Assembly (NCBI GenBank): GCA_002293105.1
Contig: DBCP01000034.1
Location: forward strand, 370-7,582
DNA: 7,213 nt
Source of the DNA: Bacteroidetes bacterium UBA955
GTDB lineage: Bacteria; Bacteroidota; Bacteroidia; NS11-12g; UBA955
Direction of reading: 5' to 3'
Part shown: piece by piece, positions 1 through 5,657 of the stretch
Numbering within the stretch: the stretch's first letter is position 1
How the letters are laid out: each line of letters begins with the position of its first letter
Position numbers and translations under genes: made by a program
Notes under the pieces: model-generated
What the model saw: only the letters and a program-made list of their open reading frames with translations
Databases searched by the model: none
Told to the model about the DNA's origin: nothing

Positions 1-647
1 CCACCAAATTTACCTACACTTTCTGGGGGAGTACCCACCAGGCGGATGTCGCGGTATACTTCGTAGAACATCGCAAGGAACTGGTTGCCGTTGTAGAACG
101 AGGAGATTTCTACTACGTAGTTGTTGCGTTCTTCGCCAAGGGCAGCTACAACCGCTTCTTTGGTTTTGGCGATTTGCGCAGCTACGGCTTTGGCGCGAGC
201 GGCTTCATCTTGGTTGATGGCGATACCGGCCAACACTTGGCTGGTTACGTCTTCAATTTTACGCAAAAGACCGATGTTGAAATTGGCGGGGCGCTCAGCT
301 TGTTGGTTGGCGGCCCAAAAACCATTTTTCAGGATGTTGTCTTGGTTGGTAGAAAGTTCTTGAATGGCTCCGTAACCACAGTGGTGGTTCGTGAGAAACA
401 GTCCTTGTTTGGAGATTACTTCTCCGGTACAGAACATGCGGCCTTGCTTCGTCATCAAACGAACGATGGCGTCTTTCACAGAGGCTTGGTTGATGGAGTA
501 GATGTCTTCGGCAGACAATTTCAATCCGCGGGCTTGCATGGGATCTTGGATCTTTTGCAGCAACGTGAGCGGCCACATGCCTTCATCGGCCCGCAGCTGG
601 AATAATGCTGAAAAGGCCAAGGCCAAACTTAAAATGCGTTTTTTCAT
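1..647 (-). CDS. S46-family dipeptidyl-peptidase (DPP7/DPP11-like), N-terminal part, runs off left edge
   Basis: Read on the minus strand from the ATG at 647-645, this gives 215 complete codons and stays open to the window edge. The protein starts with a Sec signal peptide: KKR, a hydrophobic stretch, and a likely cut after residue 20 (LRA/DEGMW). The mature N-terminus DEGMW, the block GLKLSAEDIYSINQASVKDA (residues 41-60), the CTGEVIS segment (73-79) and TNHHCGYGAIQ (86-96) are hallmarks of family S46 exopeptidases. The His before Cys (residue 89) corresponds to the catalytic His of the chymotrypsin-like fold. The Asp and Ser of the triad would lie beyond the edge, since family members are usually about 700 residues. 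These enzymes release dipeptides from the N-terminus of oligopeptides in the periplasm or at the cell surface of asaccharolytic and environmental Bacteroidota. Whether this is the hydrophobic-preferring DPP7 or the Asp/Glu-preferring DPP11 type cannot be decided, because the specificity residue is not in the window. Confidence 0.93.
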   Translation of the reverse strand, partial: MKKRILSLALAFSALFQLRADEGMWPLTLLQKIQDPMQARGLKLSAEDIYSINQASVKDAIVRLMTKQGRMFCTGEVISKQGLFLTNHHCGYGAIQELSTNQDNILKNGFWAANQQAERPANFNIGLLRKIEDVTSQVLAGIAINQDEAARAKAVAAQIAKTKEAVVAALGEERNNYVVEISSFYNGNQFLAMFYEVYRDIRLVGTPPESVGKFG

Positions 648-769
648 AGAATTATTGTCGCAAATTAACTCTTTTTTACCCATAACCCCTTGAATCTGCA
701 TCTGTTTTACACTTGATTTCAACGAAACTTTTCTCCCATTATCCCGCAAAAAAGGGGAAATTTGGGGGG
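648..769. promoter_or_regulatory. Divergent intergenic region between the S46 peptidase and the exonuclease operon
   Basis: These 122 bases separate two divergent starts and should hold both promoters. On the minus strand TTAATTTG (668-661) differs by one base from the Bacteroidota -7 consensus TAnnTTTG and lies 13 bases before the peptidase ATG. On the plus strand TACACTTG (708-715) is also one mismatch away, with a TTG at 690-692 as a weak -33 candidate. No clear operator, riboswitch or hairpin was seen. Both assignments are tentative because one-mismatch hits are common in AT-rich DNA. Confidence 0.3.
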
Positions 770-1780
770 ATGGCATTGGTGACCTTTACTCCTTTGGGAT
801 TTTACTGTGCGCAGGCCGATTTGTACATCGATCCGCTGCGAAAAGTATCCAAAGCCTTGGTTACCCATGCTCACAGTGATCACGCACGTCCGGGTATGCA
901 GCACTATTTGTGTCACACACAATCGGTGAATATTTTAAAACTACGACTTGGACAGCGAATTTCAGTGCAGTCCATGGCTTATGGAGAATCGGTGTGGATG
1001 AATGGGGTGGAAATAACCTTGTTTCCGGCAGGACATGTACCGGGCAGCGCGCAGGTGCGTTTGATTTACAAGGGCGAGGTATGGGTGATTAGCGGTGATT
1101 ACAAGACCGTGGGCGATGGGCTTACACCAGCATTTGAAGCTGTTCGATGCCATCATTTTGTTACCGAGAGCACTTTTGGTTTACCCATCTTTCAATGGCG
1201 GGATCAACAGACTGTATTTGACGATATCAATGCCTGGTGGCGGGAGAATGCGTCTGCGGGCAAGCCTTCGGTATTGCTGGGATATTCATTGGGAAAGGCG
1301 CAGCGAATATTAAAATACTTGGATCGATCGGTGGGGGCCGTTGTTTGTCACGGTGCCATTGCGGCGTCCAATATCGCCTTGCAAGAAAGTGGTTTTGATT
1401 TTGGTGAATGGAAGGATGCGTCAGGAGGATTGGCATCGCTCCAAGATCGGGGGATTAGAACAGAGGAAAGTTTGATTGTTTGTCCGCCAAATGCCTTGCG
1501 ATCTTCCTGGATTTCGCCGTTGGGTAGGTATTCATTGGCCAATTGCAGCGGTTGGATGGCCGTGAGTAAATCGGGAGATTGGGGCGGTGTAGACCGAGGG
1601 TTTGTTTTGAGTGATCACGCGGATTGGCCGCAGTTGTTGGAAGCCGTTTTGGCCACGGGCGCAGAACACGTACATGTTACCCATGGTTTCAGTGAAGTGT
1701 TATCGCGCTATTTGCGTGAAACTCATCAATTAAATGCAGATGTGGTTGAAAAGGGAATGTTAGAAATGCAGGGGGAATGA
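770..1780 (+). CDS. Ligase-associated DNA exonuclease (metallo-beta-lactamase / beta-CASP-like fold)
   Basis: The protein is 336 residues from the ATG at 770. An in-frame TTG at 713 would add 19 residues, but the family N-terminus (MALVTFTxxGFYC) begins at 770 and a purine-rich stretch precedes it. The metal-binding set is complete: HAHSDH (residues 33-38), PAGHVPGSAQ (His 89), SGDYK (Asp 110), TESTFGLP (132-139), VLSDHADW (about 280-286) and VTHG (His 305). The family is an SNM1/PSO2-like nuclease usually encoded with an ATP-dependent DNA ligase, an Lhr-type helicase and a phosphoesterase, and is presumed to process DNA ends or crosslinks in the cytoplasm. Here the stop overlaps the start of the next gene (ATGA at 1777-1780), which suggests translational coupling. 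All active-site motifs look intact even though its ligase partner lacks its catalytic domain. Family assignment is firm; the exact substrate is unknown. Confidence 0.93.
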   Translation: MALVTFTPLGFYCAQADLYIDPLRKVSKALVTHAHSDHARPGMQHYLCHTQSVNILKLRLGQRISVQSMAYGESVWMNGVEITLFPAGHVPGSAQVRLIYKGEVWVISGDYKTVGDGLTPAFEAVRCHHFVTESTFGLPIFQWRDQQTVFDDINAWWRENASAGKPSVLLGYSLGKAQRILKYLDRSVGAVVCHGAIAASNIALQESGFDFGEWKDASGGLASLQDRGIRTEESLIVCPPNALRSSWISPLGRYSLANCSGWMAVSKSGDWGGVDRGFVLSDHADWPQLLEAVLATGAEHVHVTHGFSEVLSRYLRETHQLNADVVEKGMLEMQGE

Positions 1781-2667
1781 AATCCATGAATCAATCCGAT
1801 CGATTAAACCGTCCTGTTTGGTGTGATGCCTTTCTCGATGAGGGAGGCAATTTGATCTTTCCAATCAAAGTAAGTGTAAATACAATGAAGGGTTGGATTT
1901 TGGAACGAACAGGAATTTCTGCATGGTTGTTCATTGAATGTCAACGATTTGCGGGATCCTTGAACGAAGCGTTGGCGCTATTGATGGGGACATCCACAGG
2001 AGGGATTACTGCGATGGTTTTGCAGCATGGTTTTGAGCGATGGGATACTTGGACAGATTCCGAACGCAAGGAGTGGTTTCTGTTTCTCTTATCGGCAATG
2101 GAGGTAGAGGAACGACGATTATTAATGTCGCTGTTATCTGGCAGGAGCAACGCCACATTGATATCGAAATACGGGCTAGGGAAAATCTCATCGGTGCGAG
2201 ACCTAAAAGAAACGACCTCAATAACTGTGAATGCAATCTTACTTTATGTTCGTCCGATAGACCGAATGAATACGCAATATGAACTCACTTTTGGGCTTTA
2301 TAAAGAGGAAGGGTACACCAGTTGTCTACGGGCCATGTTGGGCGAAGACGGTATGGGGGGTTGGTTACAGGGTTTGGATGATGAGCCAGTGTTGCTGGAT
2401 TGGATTACTGACAACTTGGGTGAACGAATAGGTCCAATCCGCAGCGTAACTGTAAGTGAAGTTTTTGAATTACAATGCGATGGCGTCGAATTGAGCAAGC
2501 GACACAAAGCGGGTTTCAAAGCCGAATCGGTGCGTGTATTGAAATGGTTACGCAATGCAGAAAATGCAATTGCTCCGCTGACCGCAGGCAATCAATCCAT
2601 GGTAACGTCTTTGGAATGGGTTAGAGATTTTCTCCCCAAGCCGCAGGATTCTGGGCAAACCGGTTGA
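1777..2667 (+). CDS. ATP-dependent DNA ligase homologue lacking the adenylation domain (N-terminal plus OB-fold domains only)
   Basis: The protein has 296 residues, against roughly 530 for the ligases normally paired with the upstream exonuclease. Residues 36-75 (VNTMKGWILERTGISAWLF, then the SLNEALALL segment) and 104-125 (EEERRLL-type helix, then LLSGR) match the N-terminal DNA-binding domain. From about residue 148 the sequence is already in the OB-fold domain: VNAILLYVRP, YELTFGLY, ERIGPIRSV, VFELQCDGVE and the RHKAGF block followed by a motif VI-like VRVLKWLR (about 242-259). Everything between is missing, including the KxDG nucleotidyl-lysine motif I and motifs III to V. The junction falls near residues 134-148 (about 2176-2220). 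The N-terminus is also shorter than usual. The protein should not form the enzyme-AMP intermediate, so it cannot be an ordinary ligase. It may be a decaying pseudogene or a repurposed DNA-binding partner of the exonuclease. The frame is open and the start is coupled by ATGA; a second in-frame ATG lies at 1786. The last 15 codons overlap pyrE antisense. Confidence 0.85.
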   Translation: MKSMNQSDRLNRPVWCDAFLDEGGNLIFPIKVSVNTMKGWILERTGISAWLFIECQRFAGSLNEALALLMGTSTGGITAMVLQHGFERWDTWTDSERKEWFLFLLSAMEVEERRLLMSLLSGRSNATLISKYGLGKISSVRDLKETTSITVNAILLYVRPIDRMNTQYELTFGLYKEEGYTSCLRAMLGEDGMGGWLQGLDDEPVLLDWITDNLGERIGPIRSVTVSEVFELQCDGVELSKRHKAGFKAESVRVLKWLRNAENAIAPLTAGNQSMVTSLEWVRDFLPKPQDSGQTG

Positions 2668-3259
2668 CGGTTTCGAGCTCTGATGGCTGGATAAAACCAT
2701 GCTCGGCAGCAACAGCAGTCAGCGTAGGTAAGTTAGTGAGCGTATAAACAGGTATACCGGCCTCCACAAATTTTTCCATGGCATTGGCAAATCCATAAGT
2801 AAACAAAGCAACCACTCCCACAACGGTGGCACCTGCATTATGGACACCTTCAACCGCTTGAAAACTGCTTTTTCCGGTAGAAATCAGGTCTTCCACCAAC
2901 ACGATTTTATCGCCAGGAAGCATTTCACCCTCTACCTGATTTTTCAAGCCATGTTTTTTTGGCTCGGGCCGAACATAGCAATATGGCATATTGATTTTAT
3001 CCGCAGCCAAGGCACCATGGGCGATTCCGGCTGTGGCGATTCCCGCAATGCGATTGGCTTCGGGGAACTGATTTTGTATCAATGTGGCCAACTCTTCGGC
3101 TACAAATGTTCTTACTTCAGGGTAGGAAAGCACCATGCGGTTATCGCAATAGATGGGTGATTTTATACCTGAAGTCCAAGTGAATGGTTGTGAAGGACTT
3201 AGTTTTACTGCCTTTATTTCTAGGAGAAATTTTGCTAATTTTGCGGCTGGATTGGACAT
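2621..3259 (-). CDS. pyrE: Orotate phosphoribosyltransferase
   Basis: This 212-residue protein has the normal family length. It transfers the phosphoribosyl group of PRPP to orotate to make orotidine 5'-monophosphate, the fifth step of de novo pyrimidine synthesis, in the cytoplasm. Visible signatures are FTWTSGIKSPIYCDNR (26-41), the YVRPEPKKHG loop (95-104) with its catalytic-loop lysines, and the PRPP-binding stretch IVLVEDLISTGKSS (119-132) with the acidic pair E123-D124. The start is the ATG at 3259-3257, which fits the N-terminus of homologues. It overlaps the start codon of the divergent NUDIX gene within one CATG. The 3' end overlaps the convergent ligase-like gene by 47 bp, yet the pyrE C-terminus (ending NPAAWGENL) looks normal, so the intrusion seems to come from the ligase side. 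Confidence 0.97.
   Translation of the reverse strand: MSNPAAKLAKFLLEIKAVKLSPSQPFTWTSGIKSPIYCDNRMVLSYPEVRTFVAEELATLIQNQFPEANRIAGIATAGIAHGALAADKINMPYCYVRPEPKKHGLKNQVEGEMLPGDKIVLVEDLISTGKSSFQAVEGVHNAGATVVGVVALFTYGFANAMEKFVEAGIPVYTLTNLPTLTAVAAEHGFIQPSELETVNRFAQNPAAWGENL
3236..3243 (+). promoter_or_regulatory. Candidate -7 promoter element for the NUDIX gene, inside pyrE
   Basis: TAATTTTG matches the Bacteroidota -7 consensus TAnnTTTG exactly. It ends 14 bases before the NUDIX ATG, which predicts a leader of only about 8-10 bases. It lies within the antisense of the first codons of pyrE. No convincing -33 TTG at the usual spacing was found. Confidence 0.45.
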
Positions 3260-3896
3260 GGAAGTGCAAAGTTATAAAATCTATTTCAACGACGGTGCTT
3301 TGGTGATCGCGGATTCTCCCGAAGCTTTGCGTGGGTTGAGTAATATGTATTTTATTGGGGACGATGAACTGCAAAAGAGTTTCAAAATTTTGTTGTCATC
3401 ACAGAACAATGGCAAACCACTGCATTTTGGTTTGATTTGCCCTGACCCGAAAGCCACCGTAAAGGAATTCATGGAAGAATTCACGATCATTCAAGCCGCC
3501 GGTGGGTTGGTATTCAATAAAGAAAATCAATTGTTGACCATCAAGCGAAATGGGTTGTGGGATTTGCCGAAGGGGAAGATTGAGCGACATGAAGACCAAA
3601 TGGCTGCAGCGTTGCGCGAGGTGATGGAGGAAACGGGCATCAACATGATCAATATCAGCGACAAAGTGGGTGAAACCTATCATGTTTATTACGAAGACGA
3701 TATCCTTTTACTCAAGGAAACCCATTGGTATTTGATGAACAGTACCGGAAAAGGCACGCTTAAGCCTCAAATTGAAGAAGGTATTTCGGAAGTAAAATTT
3801 GCCGATTTGGATTGGTTTAACACCTCAGAATTCAGTTCATACCAAAGTGTACATGATGTGATTCGCAAGTGTGTTGCGATGTTTAAAACGGCGTAG
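3258..3896 (+). CDS. NUDIX hydrolase with an N-terminal extension, divergent from pyrE
   Basis: The protein has 212 residues from the ATG at 3258. The frame is open further upstream to 3153, but that region is antisense to pyrE and MEVQSYKIYFND is a natural N-terminus. A perfect Nudix box, Gx5Ex7REUxEExGU, spans residues 106-128 (G106, E112, R120-E121, E124-E125, G127). It is preceded by AAGGLVFNKENQLLTIKRNG and WDLPKG, the usual first strands of the fold. NUDIX enzymes hydrolyse nucleoside diphosphates linked to another group, using a metal bound by the REUxEE glutamates. The substrate cannot be read from the sequence. About 75 residues before the domain (KIYFNDGALVIADSPEAL onward) form an extra alpha/beta region without a motif I recognise. 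The position head-to-head with pyrE suggests shared regulation or a nucleotide-related role, but this is only inference. Confidence 0.92.
   Translation: MEVQSYKIYFNDGALVIADSPEALRGLSNMYFIGDDELQKSFKILLSSQNNGKPLHFGLICPDPKATVKEFMEEFTIIQAAGGLVFNKENQLLTIKRNGLWDLPKGKIERHEDQMAAALREVMEETGINMINISDKVGETYHVYYEDDILLLKETHWYLMNSTGKGTLKPQIEEGISEVKFADLDWFNTSEFSSYQSVHDVIRKCVAMFKTA
3267..3274 (-). promoter_or_regulatory. Candidate -7 promoter element for pyrE, inside the NUDIX gene
   Basis: On the minus strand 3274-3267 reads TAACTTTG, an exact match to TAnnTTTG. Only seven bases separate it from the pyrE ATG, so the transcript would start at or within a few bases of the start codon and be leaderless or nearly so. 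A TTG at 3289-3287 (minus strand) is too close to be a good -33 element. The identical octamer precedes the DUF3822 gene in this window. Confidence 0.45.
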
Positions 3897-3898
3897 TT

Positions 3899-4357
3899 TT
3901 ATAAATTTACCCCCTCGGGCAGATAACGACGGAAGTCTGCTTTGTGGATGATAAGGTCGCGCACCAGGGTGCTGCTGATGTAACTCAATGCGGGGTCGCA
4001 CATAATAAAAACCGTTTCAATCTCATCCCAAAGCGCTTTGTTCAATTGGGCGATGTGTGATTCATAATCGAAATCGGTCCCATTGCGTAGTCCGCGGACC
4101 AAGAATTTGGCCCCTACAGACTTACAAAAATCTACCGTTAAACCCTCGTATGAGATGATGCGTACTTTGGGGTTGTTTGAGAAGGCGGTTTGAATCCACT
4201 CCTTGCGCACTTCCAAATCGAACAGGGTGGTTTTCTTGGTGTTAATGCCCACAGCGATGATGATTTCATCGAACATTGTACTGGCTCGGTTAACGATATC
4301 AACATGTCCCACAGTAATGGGATCAAACGTTCCTGGGAAAACGGCTATGTTGCTCAT
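3899..4357 (-). CDS. coaD: Phosphopantetheine adenylyltransferase
   Basis: The protein is 152 residues, slightly shorter than the usual 155-165. It transfers AMP from ATP to 4'-phosphopantetheine to give dephospho-CoA, the penultimate step of coenzyme A synthesis, in the cytoplasm. The nucleotidyltransferase signature FPGTFDPITVGH (7-18) contains the ATP-binding TxGH (15-18). RGLRN (88-92) and YISSTLVRD (126-134) are the conserved substrate- and ATP-contact segments. The start ATG overlaps the rsmD stop in an ATGA (4354-4357), indicating translational coupling. Its stop lies only 2 bases from the stop of the convergent NUDIX gene, so no room exists for a separate terminator between them. Confidence 0.97.
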   Translation of the reverse strand: MSNIAVFPGTFDPITVGHVDIVNRASTMFDEIIIAVGINTKKTTLFDLEVRKEWIQTAFSNNPKVRIISYEGLTVDFCKSVGAKFLVRGLRNGTDFDYESHIAQLNKALWDEIETVFIMCDPALSYISSTLVRDLIIHKADFRRYLPEGVNL

Positions 4358-4914
4358 GGTTTGGCGAATATAGTCATTGTGGTACTTCCGTATTCTTTTT
4401 TTAGCAATTCTTGTTCTGCAAATACGAGTTGGGGCTTATGCTCGATAATAATCCATCCGTCTTCGGCTATCAATGGCAGAAGGAGTTTAGGCAGCCCTTG
4501 AATATTGGGCATACCATACGGGGGGTCAGCGAAAACTATGTCGAAAGGTTGTATTTGCCCTGACGCATCGCCATGAAGTCTGTTCTTTATGATGGTGGCT
4601 TCAGGTGTGAGTGCGTTCCCTGCCGCGATATGCCAATTCTGCAGTTGCCAGTCTTTTGCGATGCCTTTTTGATGGGCGATGTTTTTCTTATCGAGGTCTA
4701 TGCTGTAAACGGCTTCTGCTCGACGAGATAGGAATTCTAATGCGATGATTCCCGAGCCAGAAAACAAGTCAAGAATCCGAGATTGCCCAATGCCTTTTTG
4801 GTGTTCCAGTGAATTAAAAAGCGATTCTCGAACCCGGTCTGTAGAGGGTCTCACATGGTTTGCGAAATGGGTAGGAATAATCCTTCCTTTTAAATCTCCT
4901 CCCGTGATACGCAT
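4354..4914 (-). CDS. rsmD: 16S rRNA (guanine(966)-N(2))-methyltransferase
   Basis: The protein has 186 residues, the normal length. RsmD methylates N2 of G966 in 16S rRNA of the 30S subunit with S-adenosylmethionine. The sequence shows the N-terminal MRITGGDLKGR, the RPSTDRVRESLFN block (22-34), the SAM-binding motif I ILDLFSGSG (47-55), the acidic end of the next strand (IDLD, 72-75) and the catalytic DPPY (130-133). The start at 4914 fits homologues and lies 25 bases inside the 3' end of the upstream DUF3822-like gene, so translation is probably coupled. The 3' end overlaps coaD by 4 bases. The rsmD-coaD pair is a recurrent bacterial arrangement. Confidence 0.95.
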   Translation of the reverse strand: MRITGGDLKGRIIPTHFANHVRPSTDRVRESLFNSLEHQKGIGQSRILDLFSGSGIIALEFLSRRAEAVYSIDLDKKNIAHQKGIAKDWQLQNWHIAAGNALTPEATIIKNRLHGDASGQIQPFDIVFADPPYGMPNIQGLPKLLLPLIAEDGWIIIEHKPQLVFAEQELLKKEYGSTTMTIFAKP

Positions 4915-5621
4915 GTTGCCAATTTGATCAATGGGGTTACAATATGCATCATTGGAGCAGGCGTTTGGCTAATCCATGGCAGTGGGGGCGATGTAATCTC
5001 TGCTTGCGGAATGAATTTTTGGAACAATGGAGCCGCGGCATTCTGCTGTAATTCATCGCACAAAACATACAGTCCCAATTGCTGGGGAGTTAGTTTGTCT
5101 TCGTGGAATGGCAACAGCGCGTAATAAAGATGTTCTTGTGTATTGGAGCTAGGAAAGCGATTCGCGAATATCAGGTCACCATGGCGATACGCAAATACGA
5201 TGGCAGTTTGCTCGTGAAACCAAAGCACACTCACACATTCTTTGTGGTTTGCGTAGGTATTTGCTATAGAAAACAGTCCTTCCGCAATGTGATATTGCGC
5301 CGTTTCTGTGACCAAAGGTTGTTGTAAAACACTGGGTTGAAACGCGAGGGTGGTTGTATGGTTGATATTTCGCTTCGTGCAAGGATGAAATCCTGGCAGG
5401 GGTGCTTCAGAAAACGCTTTGGGTAAAAACTGAAAGTTGCCATGGAGATCTACCCAAGTGACACCGTGGTTTAAGCTGTTTGGGTGTTTGATAATTTCAT
5501 ATGACATCGGCTGCCCTTGGCCATTGAGGGAAAGGTAGTGAACGATGTCGTTGTGATACACGCCCAGTACTAGTTGGACGGCGCCGTTGTGTTGTGTTTG
5601 ATGGTGCCAGAGTGTGTTCAC
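4890..5621 (-). CDS. DUF3822-family protein of unknown function, upstream of rsmD
   Basis: This 243-residue cytoplasmic-looking protein has no signal peptide or membrane segment. I assign it to DUF3822 mainly from its position directly upstream of rsmD in a Bacteroidota genome, its length, and the pattern of an N-terminal VQLVLGVYHNDIVHYLSL strand pair followed later by CVSVLWFHEQTAIVFAYRHG and LIFANRF, and a YYALLPFHEDKL segment. Such repeated beta-hairpins are reminiscent of an actin/PilM-like ATPase fold, but no phosphate-binding motif is evident. The start is a GTG at 5621-5619; the first in-frame ATG is 38 codons later and would cut off the first strands. A -7 motif ends four bases before the GTG, suggesting a leaderless message. 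The 3' end overlaps rsmD by 25 bases. Function is unknown. Confidence 0.75.
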   Translation of the reverse strand: MNTLWHHQTQHNGAVQLVLGVYHNDIVHYLSLNGQGQPMSYEIIKHPNSLNHGVTWVDLHGNFQFLPKAFSEAPLPGFHPCTKRNINHTTTLAFQPSVLQQPLVTETAQYHIAEGLFSIANTYANHKECVSVLWFHEQTAIVFAYRHGDLIFANRFPSSNTQEHLYYALLPFHEDKLTPQQLGLYVLCDELQQNAAAPLFQKFIPQAEITSPPLPWISQTPAPMMHIVTPLIKLATCVSREEI

Positions 5622-5625
5622 GGTA

Positions 5626-5633
5626 CAAAGTTA
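5626..5633 (-). promoter_or_regulatory. Candidate -7 promoter element for the DUF3822-rsmD-coaD operon
   Basis: On the minus strand 5633-5626 reads TAACTTTG, an exact TAnnTTTG match and the same octamer as in front of pyrE. Four bases separate it from the GTG start at 5621, so transcription would begin at about the start codon itself. No clear -33 TTG is present at the usual distance. The 36-base gap between the two minus-strand genes (5622-5657) shows no terminator hairpin, so read-through from the upstream gene is also possible. Confidence 0.45.
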
Positions 5634-5657
5634 CAAGAAAACAGGGGCTGTTAATCG

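Noticed and set aside
174..605. A 143-codon plus-strand open frame within the S46 peptidase region
   Set aside because: It lies antisense to strongly conserved S46 sequence (NHHCGY, SAEDIYSINQ) and resembles no known protein.
713..769. Upstream TTG start for the exonuclease adding 19 residues
   Set aside because: The added residues (KLFSHYPAKKGKFGG) match nothing in the family, whose conserved N-terminus begins at the ATG at 770.
3153..3257. Upstream start for the NUDIX protein adding 35 residues
   Set aside because: This stretch is antisense to conserved pyrE sequence (FTWTSGIKSPIYCDNR), and the ATG at 3258 gives a natural N-terminus with a -7 motif just before it.
3884..3901. Short inverted repeat TAAAAC-GGCGTA-GTTTTA spanning the stop of the NUDIX gene and the stop of coaD, as a possible bidirectional terminator
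   Set aside because: The stem is only 6 bp, mostly A-T, and has no T-run on either side, so it is too weak to call.
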